Under the pieces are notes generated by a model. It saw nothing but the letters and a program-made list of their open reading frames with translations. It was not told the DNA's origin and did not search any database. Positions 41,756-51,785 of a stretch of DNA of 64,000 nt are shown here, piece by piece. Within the stretch, counting starts at the first letter, position 1. Each line of letters begins with the position of its first letter. This stretch comes from UBA7803 sp040219935 (lineage in GTDB: Bacteria; Pseudomonadota; Gammaproteobacteria; Pseudomonadales; Azotimanducaceae): assembly GCA_040219935.1 (NCBI GenBank), contig JAVJUA010000074.1:186001-250000 (forward strand). The letters run 5' to 3'. The position numbers and the translations under genes are program-made.

Positions 41756-44365
41756 TCAGCCGAACCGCTGCGCGACCCAGGCCGGCACCTTCTCGAGGGC
41801 AGAAGCCAGGGCATCGGGCTTGTCGCCGCCGCCGGCGCGGGCCATGTCCGGCCGGCCGCCGCCCTTGGCACCGACGTCGGGGCCCACCAGGGCGATCAGG
41901 TCCGGCGCCTTCACCCGGTCGGTGAGGTCGTTGCTGACCCCGGCAATCAGGCTGACCCTGCCGTCGGCCACGTTGCCGAGCACGATCACGGCGGAGCCCA
42001 GCTTCGACTTCAGGGAGTCCAGCGTCTGCATCAGCGCCTTGGGGTCGCCGTCGACGGTGGCGGCCAATACCTTGACGCCGTCCACGTCCACCGCGCGGCC
42101 GGCCAGGTCGGCACCCTGGGAGGACGCCAGCTTCTGCTGCAGGCGCTCGAGCTCGCGGGCCAGGCGCCGGTTCTCGTCCACCAGCGCCGCCACCTTGTCA
42201 CGCACGTCGGTGCGCGATGCCCGCACCAGACCGGCCACGTCGTCCACCAGCCGGGCGGTGCTGTCGACCCAGGCGAGCGCGCCGGGGCCGGTCACCGCCT
42301 CGATGCGGCGCACGCCGGCTGCGACGCCGGTCTCGGAGAGGATGCGGAACAGGCCGATGTCGCCGGTGCGGGACACGTGCGTGCCGCCGCACAACTCCAC
42401 GGAAAAGCCGTCACCCATGGTCAGCACGCGCACCTCGTCGCCGTACTTCTCACCGAACAGGGCCATGGCGCCGCGGCTCATGGCCTCGTCATAGCCCAGG
42501 TGCTCGACGCCGACCGCGGTGTTCGCCTGAATCTGCCGGTTCACCTCGTCCTCTACCGCTGCGAGCTGCTCCGGGGTCATGGGCTGGGTGTGGGAGAAGT
42601 CGAAGCGCAGCCGCTCGGGCGCCACCAGGGACCCCTTCTGCTGCACGTGGGTGCCCAGCACGTTGCGCAGCGCCGCGTGCATCAGGTGGGTCGCCGAGTG
42701 GTTCAGCATGATGCGGCGCCGCCGCTCGGCGTCTACCTCGGCACGTACGCGGATCCCGGCACTCACCCGGCCGCTGTCGACCACGCCCACGTGCAGGTGC
42801 TGGTCGCCGCTGACCTGGGTGTCTTCGACGCGGAAACGCACGCCGTCGCCCAGGATAAGCCCACGGTCGCCCACCTGGCCGCCGGACTCCGCATAGAACG
42901 GCGTGCGGTCGAGCACGACGATGCCGCGCTGCCCGGCGTCGAGGGCGTCCACGGCCTTGCCTTCGGCATCGAACACGCCCGTCACCGCGCCTTCGTCGGC
43001 GCAGCCGTCGTAGCCGCGAAAATCCACCCGGCCCGAGGTGTGCACGCGCTGACCCAGGCTGGCCGAGAACTGGGCCGCCGCCCTGCCCCGCTCACGCTGC
43101 GCCGCCATGGCGGTGTCGAAACCGGCCATGTCCACCGACAGGTCACGCTCCCGGGCCACGTCGGCGGTGAGATCCACGGGAAAGCCGTAGGTGTCGTAGA
43201 GCTGGAAGACCACGTCGCCGGGAATCACCTTGCCGTCCAACCGCGCGAACGTGCGCTCCAGCAGCTCCATGCCCTGGGCCAGGGTCTCGGCGAAGCGCTG
43301 CTCCTCGCGCAACAGGGCCGCAGACACGTCCGCCGCACGCTCGCGGATGATCGGGTAGGCGTCGCCCATCTCGGCCGCCAGGGGCGCCACCAGCTTGTGG
43401 AAGAACGGATCGCGGATGCCGAGCTGGTGGCCATGACGCAGCGCCCGGCGGATGATCCGACGCAGCACGTAGCTGCGGTCCTCATTGCCCGGCATCACGC
43501 CGTCGGCGATCAGAAAGGCGCTGGAGCGGATGTGGTCGGCAATCACGCGCACCGAGGCATTGGCGAGCTGCGCCTTCGGGTCGTCGATGCCGGCGATGGC
43601 GCCAATGGCGGCCATCAGGTTGCGGAACAGATCGATCTGGTAGTTGCTGTGCACCCCCTGCAGGATGGCGGCGATGCGCTCGAGGCCCATCCCGGTATCC
43701 ACGCCCGGCTGCGGCAATGGCTTCAGCTCACCGTCGGGCTGGCGGTCGAACTGCGGGAACACCAGGTTCCAGAACTCGATGTAGCGGTCGCCGTCCTCGT
43801 CGGGAGAGCCCGGCGGCCCGCCGGCCACCTCGGGCCCGTGATCGTAGAAGATCTCGGTGCACGGGCCGCAGGGGCCGGTGTCGCCCATGGCCCAGAAGTT
43901 TTCCTCGAGATCGACGATGCGCTCGGCAGGCACGCCGATGACGTCGCGCCACAGCGCCCGCGACTCGTCGTCGCTGGGATGCACGGTGACCCACAGCTTG
44001 TCCTTCGGCAGGCCGAGCACCCCGGTGATGAACTCCCAGGCCCAGGTGATGGTTTCTTCCTTGAAGTAATCGCCGAAGCTGAAGTTGCCCAGCATCTCGA
44101 ACAGGGTGTGGTGGCGCGCCGTGTAGCCCACGTTCTCCAGGTCGTTGTGCTTGCCGCCGGCTCGCACGCAGCGCTGCACGCTGACCGCCCGCTTATATCC
44201 CGGGTCTTCGCGGCCGAGCAGCGCATCCTTGAACTGGTTCATGCCGGCGTTGGTGAACAGCAGCGTCGGGTCGTTGTGCGGCACGAGCGTGCTCGAGGCC
44301 ACCACGCGATGACCGTGGGACTCGAAGAACTTCAGATATGCCGAGCGGACGTCAGCGGTTTTCAT
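41756..44365 (-). CDS. alaS: alanyl-tRNA synthetase
   Basis: An 869-residue protein. The N-terminal class II catalytic core (MKTADVRSAYLKFFESHGHR, LLFTNAGMNQFKD), the editing domain with metal ligands (NHSATHLMHAALRNVLG; GGTHVSRTGDIG) and the C-terminal glycine-rich domain (KGGGRPDMARAGGG) are in order. The start ATG 44365 is the family start; the longer frame is not used. A TATACT -10-like hexamer occurs upstream at 44396-44401 on the minus strand, with no good -35. It lies downstream of recX and upstream of lysC. Confidence 0.97.
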   Translation of the reverse strand: MKTADVRSAYLKFFESHGHRVVASSTLVPHNDPTLLFTNAGMNQFKDALLGREDPGYKRAVSVQRCVRAGGKHNDLENVGYTARHHTLFEMLGNFSFGDYFKEETITWAWEFITGVLGLPKDKLWVTVHPSDDESRALWRDVIGVPAERIVDLEENFWAMGDTGPCGPCTEIFYDHGPEVAGGPPGSPDEDGDRYIEFWNLVFPQFDRQPDGELKPLPQPGVDTGMGLERIAAILQGVHSNYQIDLFRNLMAAIGAIAGIDDPKAQLANASVRVIADHIRSSAFLIADGVMPGNEDRSYVLRRIIRRALRHGHQLGIRDPFFHKLVAPLAAEMGDAYPIIRERAADVSAALLREEQRFAETLAQGMELLERTFARLDGKVIPGDVVFQLYDTYGFPVDLTADVARERDLSVDMAGFDTAMAAQRERGRAAAQFSASLGQRVHTSGRVDFRGYDGCADEGAVTGVFDAEGKAVDALDAGQRGIVVLDRTPFYAESGGQVGDRGLILGDGVRFRVEDTQVSGDQHLHVGVVDSGRVSAGIRVRAEVDAERRRRIMLNHSATHLMHAALRNVLGTHVQQKGSLVAPERLRFDFSHTQPMTPEQLAAVEDEVNRQIQANTAVGVEHLGYDEAMSRGAMALFGEKYGDEVRVLTMGDGFSVELCGGTHVSRTGDIGLFRILSETGVAAGVRRIEAVTGPGALAWVDSTARLVDDVAGLVRASRTDVRDKVAALVDENRRLARELERLQQKLASSQGADLAGRAVDVDGVKVLAATVDGDPKALMQTLDSLKSKLGSAVIVLGNVADGRVSLIAGVSNDLTDRVKAPDLIALVGPDVGAKGGGRPDMARAGGGDKPDALASALEKVPAWVAQRFG

Positions 44366-44488
44366 AGACCAGATGCGGGCCAAACAGGGGCGCAGAGTAT
44401 AAAGAAACGGTGCCCGAATGCCATTTCCCCGGGCGTTCTTCCGGGTCTGCGGGCCCTCTCCCGGGAAAATGGGTCTGCGCGCGGTCCG

Positions 44489-45025
44489 TCAGTCGCCGCG
44501 GCCGTCCAGCACCCGGTAGATCAGGTCGGCCGGGTATCCCCGCTGGGCCAGAAACCGCGCCTGGCGGTTCCAGTCGTCGCGGTCAGCGGGCGCCTCGGCA
44601 CCGAACTTGCGGCTGCGCACCTCGCCAGCCTGGGCCAGCCAGTGAGCGTCGGTGGTGGTGAGGACCTCATCGGCCACGACATCGTCAACGCCGCGCTGGC
44701 GCAGTTCCTGGCGGATGCGCACGGGCCCGTGACCCCTCTGCACGCGGCTGCGCACCAGCGCCTCGGCGTAGCGGGCATCGGACTGCAGCCCCCTGCCTCG
44801 CAGATCGTCGACCACCAGGTCGGCCAGTGCCCGGTCGACGCCCTTGCGTTGGAGCTTGTCCTTCAGCTCGCGCTGGGAGTGCTCGCGCTGGCCGAGCAGC
44901 CGCAACGCGCGATCGAAGGCGGCGCGATAGCCGCCATCGTCGTCGAAGCCGAGCGCGCCCTGGGACGACGCTTCTTCAGACCCGCCGGCGCTCATCATGC
45001 TCGTGCTCGACCACTGCCCGGCCAT
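44489..45025 (-). CDS. recX: RecX, regulator of RecA
   Basis: A 178-residue protein that binds RecA filaments and limits their activity. Family segments are RALRLLGQREHSQRELKDKL, YAEALVRSRVQRGHGPVRIR and ARFLAQRGYPADLIYRVL. It begins 9 bp after the recA stop on the same strand, the usual recA-recX arrangement. The first 25 residues are variable; a shorter start at MMSAGG (44998) is also possible. Confidence 0.9.
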   Translation of the reverse strand: MAGQWSSTSMMSAGGSEEASSQGALGFDDDGGYRAAFDRALRLLGQREHSQRELKDKLQRKGVDRALADLVVDDLRGRGLQSDARYAEALVRSRVQRGHGPVRIRQELRQRGVDDVVADEVLTTTDAHWLAQAGEVRSRKFGAEAPADRDDWNRQARFLAQRGYPADLIYRVLDGRGD

Positions 45026-45034
45026 GAAGCACCG

Positions 45035-46126
<1,092 letters not shown>

Positions 46127-46152
46127 GACGCCCTCCGTGCTTCGATGTCGCG

Positions 46153-46172
46153 TACTGTATATTTAGTCAGTA
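46153..46172. promoter_or_regulatory. LexA box (SOS operator)
   Basis: TACTGTATATTTAGTCAGTA fits the gammaproteobacterial consensus CTG-N10-CAG with CTG at 46155-46157 and CAG at 46168-46170. It lies 27 bp upstream of recA, overlapping its promoter, and about 103 bp upstream of divergent mutS. Confidence 0.9.
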
Positions 46173-46182
46173 CCGATGGCAA
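46154..46182 (-). promoter_or_regulatory. recA promoter
   Basis: On the minus strand a TTGCCA -35 (46177-46182), a 17-bp spacer and a TACAGT -10 (46154-46159) are seen. The LexA box covers the -10 and the spacer, so LexA binding would block transcription. Confidence 0.55.
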
Positions 46183-46274
46183 CCACCGGTTACCGGCGCC
46201 GGGTGATGGTGGCGCAAGTTGACGCTCCCCGGTAGGGGTGTTTCACTGCCGCGCGCACCAGCCGAACGCCCCAC

Positions 46275-48905
46275 ATGCCCCCAACCGAGCCCGCGCCAGC
46301 GCCAGCCGATTCCGCGAACACCGGGCACACGCCGATGATGCAGCAGTACCTGCGCATCAAGTCGGAGCACCCGGACACCCTGCTGTTCTACCGCATGGGC
46401 GACTTCTACGAGCTGTTCTACGACGACGCCCGGCGCGCGGCCGACCTGCTCGACATCACCCTGACCAGCCGCGGCCAGTCGGCCGGCGAGCCGATACCCA
46501 TGTGCGGGGTGCCCTACCACAGCGCCGACGGCTATCTGGCGCGGCTGGTGAAGCGCGGCGTGGCGGTGGCCATCTGCGAGCAGATCGGCGATCCAGCGGC
46601 CAGCAAGGGTCCGGTGGAACGGCGGGTGCAGCGCATCGTCACCCCGGGCACCCTCACCGACGAAGCGCTGCAGGACGCCGCCCGCGACAACCTGCTGCTG
46701 GGGGTGCGGCCGGCCGGCGCCGGCTTCGGGCTGGCGGTGCTGAATCTCGCCAGCGGCGAGCTGCAGGTGGCCGAGGTGGCCGACGCAGCGGCGCTGCGCG
46801 ACGAGCTGGCCCGGCTGCAACCGAGCGAGATTCTGACGCCGGCGCCGTTGCCGGCGCTGGACGGCGTCGGCACGCCGGTGCGGGAGCGCGATGGCCTGGC
46901 CTTCGACATCGCGCTCGGCCTCACCCGCCTGTGCCGCCACTTCGGCACCCGTGACCTGGCCGGGTTCGGCGTCGCCGGCGACTCGCCTGCCGTGGGCGCC
47001 GCCGCCGCGGTGCTGGAGTACGCCAAGACCACCCAATGCCAGGACCTGGGGCACATCGACCGGCTGACGCCGCTGACCGAACACGCGGTGATCACCCTCG
47101 ATGCCAACTCGCGGCGCAATCTGGAGATCGACCGGCGCATCGACGGCAGCGAGCAGCAGACCCTGTTCGCGCTGCTCGACAGCTGCCGCACGCCCATGGG
47201 CAGCCGCCTGCTGCGGCGCTGGCTGAACGCGCCGCTGCGCGACCAGGCCCGCGTGCGGGCGCGCCAGCAGGCGGTGACCCGGCTGCTGGAGGACGTGGAC
47301 CTCGACGCGCTGCGCGCCGGGCTGCGCGAGGTAGGCGATCTCGAGCGCATCGTCGGCCGCCTGGCGCTGGGCCGGGTGAGCCCGCGCGATCTGACCCGAC
47401 TGCGCACGGCGCTGGCCCGCTTCCCTGAGCTCACGGCGCTGTTGCAGCCGCCCGCCGAGCGTGTGCCAGACACGGGCAGCCCGCACCTGGCTTCCCTGGC
47501 CGAGGCCCTGCCGCCGTTCGACGCCGAGCTCGATCTGCTGCGCCGGGCACTGGTGGACGCACCGCCGGCCACCATCCGCGACGGCGGCGTCATGGCCCGC
47601 GGCTACGATGCGCACCTGGACGAGCTGCGCGACCTCACCGAGCACGCCGGCCGCTACCTGGCCGAGCTGGAGGAGCGCGAGCGGGCGCGCACCGGCATCG
47701 CCACCCTCAAGGTGGGCTACAACCGTGTGCACGGCTACTACATCGAGACCAGCCGCGCCGCCGGCAACAGCGTGCCAGCCGACTACGTGCGGCGGCAGAC
47801 GCTGAAGAATGCCGAACGCTACATCATTCCGGAGCTGAAGCGCTTCGAGGACCAGGCGCTCACCGCCCAGTCCAAGGCTCTGGCGCTGGAGAAGCGCCTC
47901 TACGAAGCGCTGGTGGAGACCCTGGCGCACTCGCTGACGCCGCTGCGGGACGCCGCCGCCGCCGCTGCGGAGCTGGACGTGCTGGCCGGCTTCGCCGAGC
48001 GCGCCGCCAGCCTCGGCTTCGCCTGCCCCGAGCTCGACGACGGCCCCGGCATCGACATCCGCCAGGGCTGGCATCCGGTGGTGCGGCAGTCGAGCAACGA
48101 CCCGTTCGTGCCCAACGACCTGCGCCTCGGCGACGGCCGACGGCTGCTGGTGATCACCGGACCGAACATGGGCGGCAAGTCCACCTACATGCGCCAGGCA
48201 GCGCTGATCGTGCTGCTCGCCTACACCGGCAGCTACGTGCCGGCGGAGGCCGCGCGGCTCGGCCCCGTGGACCGCATCTTCACCCGCATCGGCGCCGCCG
48301 ACGACCTGGCCGGCGGGCGCTCCACGTTCATGGTGGAGATGACCGAGACCGCCAACATCCTGCACAACGCCACCGAGCACAGCCTGGTGCTGCTGGACGA
48401 GATCGGCCGCGGCACCAGCACCTACGACGGCCTGGCGCTGGCCTGGGCCACCGCCCGCCATCTCGCCCTGGAGCGGCGCGCCTTCACCCTGTTCGCCACC
48501 CACTACTTCGAGCTCACGGCCCTGGCCGAGGAGCTGCCGGCCACCGCCAACGTACACCTGGCCGCCGCCGAGCACCGCGGCCGCATCGTCTTTCTGCACA
48601 GCGTCGAGCCGGGGCCAGCCAGCCAGAGCTACGGGGTGCAGGTGGCACGGCTGGCCGGGGTGCCGACCGCCGTGCTGGGGGCCGCCCGCCGCAAGCTCGA
48701 AGAGCTGGAAGCCCAGGGCCAGGCCGGCGCGGCCCTGCAGGGGGATCTGTTCCGGGCATCCCGCCGCGACCCGGAGCCGGAGGCGGACGCCCTGCGCGAT
48801 CGCCTGGGCGCTCTGGACCCTGATGCCCTGACCCCCCGCCAGGCCCTGGACGCCCTCTACGAACTGCGCGCCCTGCTCGACCCCCCCGACCCGGACGCGG
48901 GCTGA
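46275..48905 (+). CDS. mutS: DNA mismatch repair protein MutS
   Basis: An 876-residue mismatch-recognition ATPase. The F44-x-E46 mismatch-binding motif lies in RMGDFYELFYD. The connector, lever and clamp regions follow. The ATPase core shows GPNMGGKSTYMRQAALI (Walker A) and LLDEIGRGTSTYDGLALAW (Walker B and signature region). It starts MPPTEPAPAP, a variable Pro-rich leader; a later ATG at MMQQYLRIKS is possible. No clear Shine-Dalgarno is visible. It is divergent from recA, and fdxA follows downstream. A weak TTGACG -35 occurs at 46219-46224. Confidence 0.97.
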   Translation: MPPTEPAPAPADSANTGHTPMMQQYLRIKSEHPDTLLFYRMGDFYELFYDDARRAADLLDITLTSRGQSAGEPIPMCGVPYHSADGYLARLVKRGVAVAICEQIGDPAASKGPVERRVQRIVTPGTLTDEALQDAARDNLLLGVRPAGAGFGLAVLNLASGELQVAEVADAAALRDELARLQPSEILTPAPLPALDGVGTPVRERDGLAFDIALGLTRLCRHFGTRDLAGFGVAGDSPAVGAAAAVLEYAKTTQCQDLGHIDRLTPLTEHAVITLDANSRRNLEIDRRIDGSEQQTLFALLDSCRTPMGSRLLRRWLNAPLRDQARVRARQQAVTRLLEDVDLDALRAGLREVGDLERIVGRLALGRVSPRDLTRLRTALARFPELTALLQPPAERVPDTGSPHLASLAEALPPFDAELDLLRRALVDAPPATIRDGGVMARGYDAHLDELRDLTEHAGRYLAELEERERARTGIATLKVGYNRVHGYYIETSRAAGNSVPADYVRRQTLKNAERYIIPELKRFEDQALTAQSKALALEKRLYEALVETLAHSLTPLRDAAAAAAELDVLAGFAERAASLGFACPELDDGPGIDIRQGWHPVVRQSSNDPFVPNDLRLGDGRRLLVITGPNMGGKSTYMRQAALIVLLAYTGSYVPAEAARLGPVDRIFTRIGAADDLAGGRSTFMVEMTETANILHNATEHSLVLLDEIGRGTSTYDGLALAWATARHLALERRAFTLFATHYFELTALAEELPATANVHLAAAEHRGRIVFLHSVEPGPASQSYGVQVARLAGVPTAVLGAARRKLEELEAQGQAGAALQGDLFRASRRDPEPEADALRDRLGALDPDALTPRQALDALYELRALLDPPDPDAG

Positions 48906-48926
48906 ACGCCGCAACCCCGCCCCGCA

Positions 48927-49039
48927 GTTGCGCAGCAACCGCCCCAAGCCCCCGCCATGTCGCGCCCTGCGGCCCCCTGCGGCGCCCTGCGGTTGCGAAG
49001 CAACCGCCAAGCTGCTGCGGAGCCGCGCTCCGCAGCAGC
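48927..49039 (+). terminator. cluster of GC-rich hairpins after mutS
   Basis: Three inverted repeats lie between mutS and fdxA: GTTGC-GCA-GCAAC at 48927-48939, GCGGTTGC-GAA-GCAACCGC at 48989-49007, and a 13-bp perfect stem GCTGCTGCGGAGC with a CGC loop at 49011-49039. The octamer CCCTGCGG recurs three times nearby. They resemble palindromic intergenic elements, and the last can terminate mutS transcription although no T-tract follows. Confidence 0.5.
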
Positions 49040-49044
49040 CCGCC

Positions 49045-49072
49045 TCGACACACCCGACAAACCCGTTAGAAT
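49045..49072 (+). promoter_or_regulatory. fdxA promoter
   Basis: TCGACA at 49045-49050, a 16-bp spacer and TAGAAT at 49067-49072 form a sigma70-like promoter 32 bp upstream of the fdxA start. Confidence 0.5.
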
Positions 49073-49104
49073 AGCGGCCTTTTGCGGAAGCGGGACCGAG
49101 CATC

Positions 49105-49428
49105 ATGGCCTTCGTCGTCGGCGAAAACTGCATCAAATGCAAGCACACGGACTGCGTCGAGGTGTGTCCCGTGGACTGTTTCTACGAAGGCCCCAACATG
49201 CTGGTGATCCACCCGGACGAGTGCATCGACTGCGCGCTCTGCGAGCCGGAATGCCCCGTGGATGCCATCTTCTCGGAGGACGAGCTGCCCGAAGAGCAGC
49301 AGGCGTTCATGAAGATCAACCAGGAAATGGCCGAGATCTGGCCGAACATCACCGAAAAGCAGGATCCGCTCCCCGACGCCGAGGACTGGAACGGCAAGCC
49401 CGACAAGCGCGAACTGCTGGAACGCTGA
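49105..49428 (+). CDS. fdxA: 7Fe ferredoxin FdxA
   Basis: A 107-residue electron carrier with one [3Fe-4S] and one [4Fe-4S] cluster, as in Azotobacter ferredoxin I. Cys9, Cys17 and Cys50 fit the 3Fe cluster and Cys21, Cys40, Cys43 and Cys46 the 4Fe cluster. Segments are NCIKCKHTDCVEVCPVDCF and CIDCALCEPECPVDAI. It lies downstream of mutS, as in Pseudomonas. It could pass electrons to oxygenases such as the Rieske protein encoded 16 kb away, but there is no evidence for that. It is convergent with the nlpD-type gene, 11 bp apart. Confidence 0.96.
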   Translation: MAFVVGENCIKCKHTDCVEVCPVDCFYEGPNMLVIHPDECIDCALCEPECPVDAIFSEDELPEEQQAFMKINQEMAEIWPNITEKQDPLPDAEDWNGKPDKRELLER

Positions 49429-49439
49429 GCCCACGGCCG

Positions 49440-50210
49440 TCAGCGGCCGAACAGCAGCCCCGGATTCACGGGATCGCCATTGCGGCGAATCTCGAATCGC
49501 AGCCTCGATACCCGGTCGGCACCCGACGCCAGCGCGATGGGTTCTGCCGCCGCGATCCGCTGCCCTTCCCGCACCGCCAGCGCGCGATCGAAGCTGTAGG
49601 CGCTCAGGTACTGGGGGTCATGCTTGACGATCACCAGATGCCGGAAGCCGCCGAGCCCGCTCCCCGCATACACCACCTCCCCCGCGCCGGCGGCCTGAAT
49701 CCGATCGGTTGGGCCGAGCTGATAATCCAGGCTGCGATGGCCGCCGCCGAAGCTGCGTTGCAGCGGGGCGGCCGTCGGCGCCTGCCACGCTAGCCGAGCC
49801 GACACCGCGGGCGCTCGCGGTGCCGCAACCGGCGGCCGGTCGCGGCTCGGCGCCGATGACGGCGGCGCCGCCGGCGCCTTTGGCGACGCTGGCGCCCTTG
49901 GCGCCGCGGGCGCTCTTGGCGACGCCTGCGCCGTCTCTGCCAGGCGCAGCCGCTGGCCTACGTAGATGGTGTAAGGCGGCCCGATGCCGTTGGCCCGGGC
50001 CAGCGCCCGATAGTCGAGCTGGTAGCGCCAGGCGATGGAGTAGAGCGTGTCGCCGCGGCGAACCTCGTAGCTCTGCGGACGGGCATCGGGACGGGTGTCG
50101 AGCACGGGTGAGCGATCCACCACCGGCGGCCGACCCGCCGGCGCGCAGCCGGCGACCAGGGCCGTCCATACCAGGGCGGCGAGGACGGCCGTGGCGCGAC
50201 GACGCCTCAC
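49440..50210 (-). CDS. nlpD: NlpD-like lipoprotein (LysM and degenerate LytM/M23 domain)
   Basis: A 256-residue protein read from GTG 50210, which overlaps the DUF368 stop as GTGA; a GTG at 50231 is a longer option. The lipobox is LVAGC (Cys22). A LysM domain follows at about 46-90 (YEVRRGDTLYSIAWRYQLDY), then an Ala/Pro-rich linker and a C-terminal M23 domain. Its first active-site motif keeps H-x3-D (GHRSLDYQ), but the later His positions are replaced (AYSFDRAL, RLRFEIR), so it is probably an activator rather than an active endopeptidase, like NlpD of E. coli. In most relatives rpoS follows nlpD; here fdxA does. Confidence 0.85.
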   Translation of the reverse strand: MRRRRATAVLAALVWTALVAGCAPAGRPPVVDRSPVLDTRPDARPQSYEVRRGDTLYSIAWRYQLDYRALARANGIGPPYTIYVGQRLRLAETAQASPRAPAAPRAPASPKAPAAPPSSAPSRDRPPVAAPRAPAVSARLAWQAPTAAPLQRSFGGGHRSLDYQLGPTDRIQAAGAGEVVYAGSGLGGFRHLVIVKHDPQYLSAYSFDRALAVREGQRIAAAEPIALASGADRVSRLRFEIRRNGDPVNPGLLFGR

Positions 50211-51115
50211 TCCAGGCGGGACAACAGCCACAGCGCCAACACGCCCAGGGCGGCGACGAGGAGTGCCGCGCCGGTGAGGGCCGGGGACCCGGCGGCGGCT
50301 GCATAGGCGGCCGGCGACAGCAGCTCACCGCCCGACTGCCAGGGCCACAGGGTCGCCAGAGAGCCCGCCATGAAGCCGGTGAGCAGCGCCAGCAGCGGCT
50401 CCCGGAAGCGCCGCATCAGCCAGTGCAGCAGCCGCGCGAAAAACAGCAGGCCGGCAACGCAGCCCAGCGCCAGGGTCAGCGGCACCAGCCACTCCCCGGC
50501 GTTGAACGCCCGCAGCACCGGCTCGTAGAGGCCCATCACCAGCAGCATGAAGCTGCCGGATACGGCCGGCAGCAGCCAGGCCGACACGGCGACCATGCCG
50601 CCGACGAACACCAGCCACAGCGGCGCGGTGCCGGCGCGGTGGCCGAGCTTCAGCATGGCGAGGCCGAGCAGCAACCCCACCAGCCCATAGCCGACCAGTT
50701 GGCGGGCGGCGCGCCGCCGCCCGATCTGCACCACCGAGGCCGCGATCAGGCCGAAGAAGAACGCCCAGACCAGCACCGGCACCTCGTCCAGCAGCCAGCC
50801 CAGCAGCCGCGCCAGGGAGACGATGGCGATACCCATGCCGAGCACGAGCACCAGCAGAAACGAGCCGTTGAGGTCGCGCCAGAACGGGCCCCAGCCCTGG
50901 CGCCACAGCACCGTCAGGGCGCGCGGATGCAGTCGCGCCAGGGTCCCCAGCAGCTCGTCGTAGATGCCGGTGACGAAGGCGATGGTGCCCCCGGAGATGC
51001 CGGGTACCAGCTCGGCGATGCCCATGGCCATGCCGCGCACCAGCAGCGCGAGCCAGGCGGCGACGCCACGCCGCAGCGGCGGCGGTTCGGATACGTGGTG
51101 CTCACCAGCGGACAT
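50207..51115 (-). CDS. DUF368 membrane protein, predicted undecaprenyl-phosphate translocase
   Basis: A 302-residue protein with about eight to nine hydrophobic helices. The N-terminal motif MGIAELVPGISGGTIAFVTGIY is the DUF368 signature, and a second PAVSGSFMLLVMGLY lies in the C-terminal half, giving an inverted-repeat look. DUF368 proteins were shown in Gram-positive and Gram-negative bacteria to recycle undecaprenyl phosphate across the inner membrane (PopT-type). It lies between pcm (gap 1 bp) and nlpD (4-bp GTGA overlap), so it is tightly coupled to the envelope genes. Confidence 0.85.
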   Translation of the reverse strand: MSAGEHHVSEPPPLRRGVAAWLALLVRGMAMGIAELVPGISGGTIAFVTGIYDELLGTLARLHPRALTVLWRQGWGPFWRDLNGSFLLVLVLGMGIAIVSLARLLGWLLDEVPVLVWAFFFGLIAASVVQIGRRRAARQLVGYGLVGLLLGLAMLKLGHRAGTAPLWLVFVGGMVAVSAWLLPAVSGSFMLLVMGLYEPVLRAFNAGEWLVPLTLALGCVAGLLFFARLLHWLMRRFREPLLALLTGFMAGSLATLWPWQSGGELLSPAAYAAAAGSPALTGAALLVAALGVLALWLLSRLE

Positions 51116-51116
51116 C

Positions 51117-51785
51117 TCAACGCCGTCCCTTGAGCAGCGGCACGAAGCGGACGTACTCCACCGTCTCCACCCGCATGCCCTGCTCGGTGCGGTCGTACAC
51201 CTGCAGCTCCTGCACGCCGTCGCCGCCGACGGGCACCACCATCCGCCCGCCCGGGGCCAGCTGGTCGAGCAGCGCCTGCGGCACTTCGGGAGGCGCGGCG
51301 GTCACCAGGATGCCGTCGAACGGCCCCTCCTCCGCCCAGCCCTCGTAGCCGTCGCCGTGCCGGAAGCGCACGCTGCGCGAGCCCATGGCGGCCAGCCGCT
51401 GCTCGGCGCGCACGCTCAGATCGCGCAGCCGCTCGATGGAGAACACGCGCCGCACCAGCGGCCGCAGGCTAGCCAGCACGGCGGTCTGATAGCCGGAGCC
51501 GGTGCCGACCTCGAGCACGCGCGAGCGCGGCGCCGACAGCAGCGTCTGGCTCATGAGCGCGACGATGAACGGCTGGGAAATGGTCTGGCCGTAGCCGATG
51601 GGCAGCGCCGTGTCCTCGTAGGCGCGGTGGGCCAACGCCTCGTCGACGAAGATGTGCCGGGGCACCCGGCCGATGGCGGCCAGCACCGCCTCGTGGTGAA
51701 TGCCTTTGTCGCGCAGCCGCGCCACCAGCCGGTCGCGCGTGCGCTGGGATGTCATGCCGATGCCGTTCAGATCGCGGCCGCTCAC
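51117..51785 (-). CDS. pcm: protein-L-isoaspartate O-methyltransferase
   Basis: A 222-residue protein that repairs isoaspartyl residues using AdoMet. Motif I (VLEVGTGSGYQTAVLA), the active-site segment ALPIGYGQTISQPFIVALM and the late ILVTAAPPEVPQAL are visible. The GTG start at 51785 overlaps the truD stop (GTGA) and gives MSGRDLNGIGMTSQRTRDRL, whose GIGMTSQRTR is conserved in Pseudomonas-type homologues; a shorter ATG at 51755 is an alternative. In most relatives surE precedes it and is absent here. Confidence 0.93.
   Translation of the reverse strand: MSGRDLNGIGMTSQRTRDRLVARLRDKGIHHEAVLAAIGRVPRHIFVDEALAHRAYEDTALPIGYGQTISQPFIVALMSQTLLSAPRSRVLEVGTGSGYQTAVLASLRPLVRRVFSIERLRDLSVRAEQRLAAMGSRSVRFRHGDGYEGWAEEGPFDGILVTAAPPEVPQALLDQLAPGGRMVVPVGGDGVQELQVYDRTEQGMRVETVEYVRFVPLLKGRR

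Noticed and set aside
39859..41925. 688-codon plus-strand open frame spanning the tRNA and lysC
   Set aside because: It crosses a tRNA gene, a hairpin and the antisense of lysC, so it cannot be a real protein.
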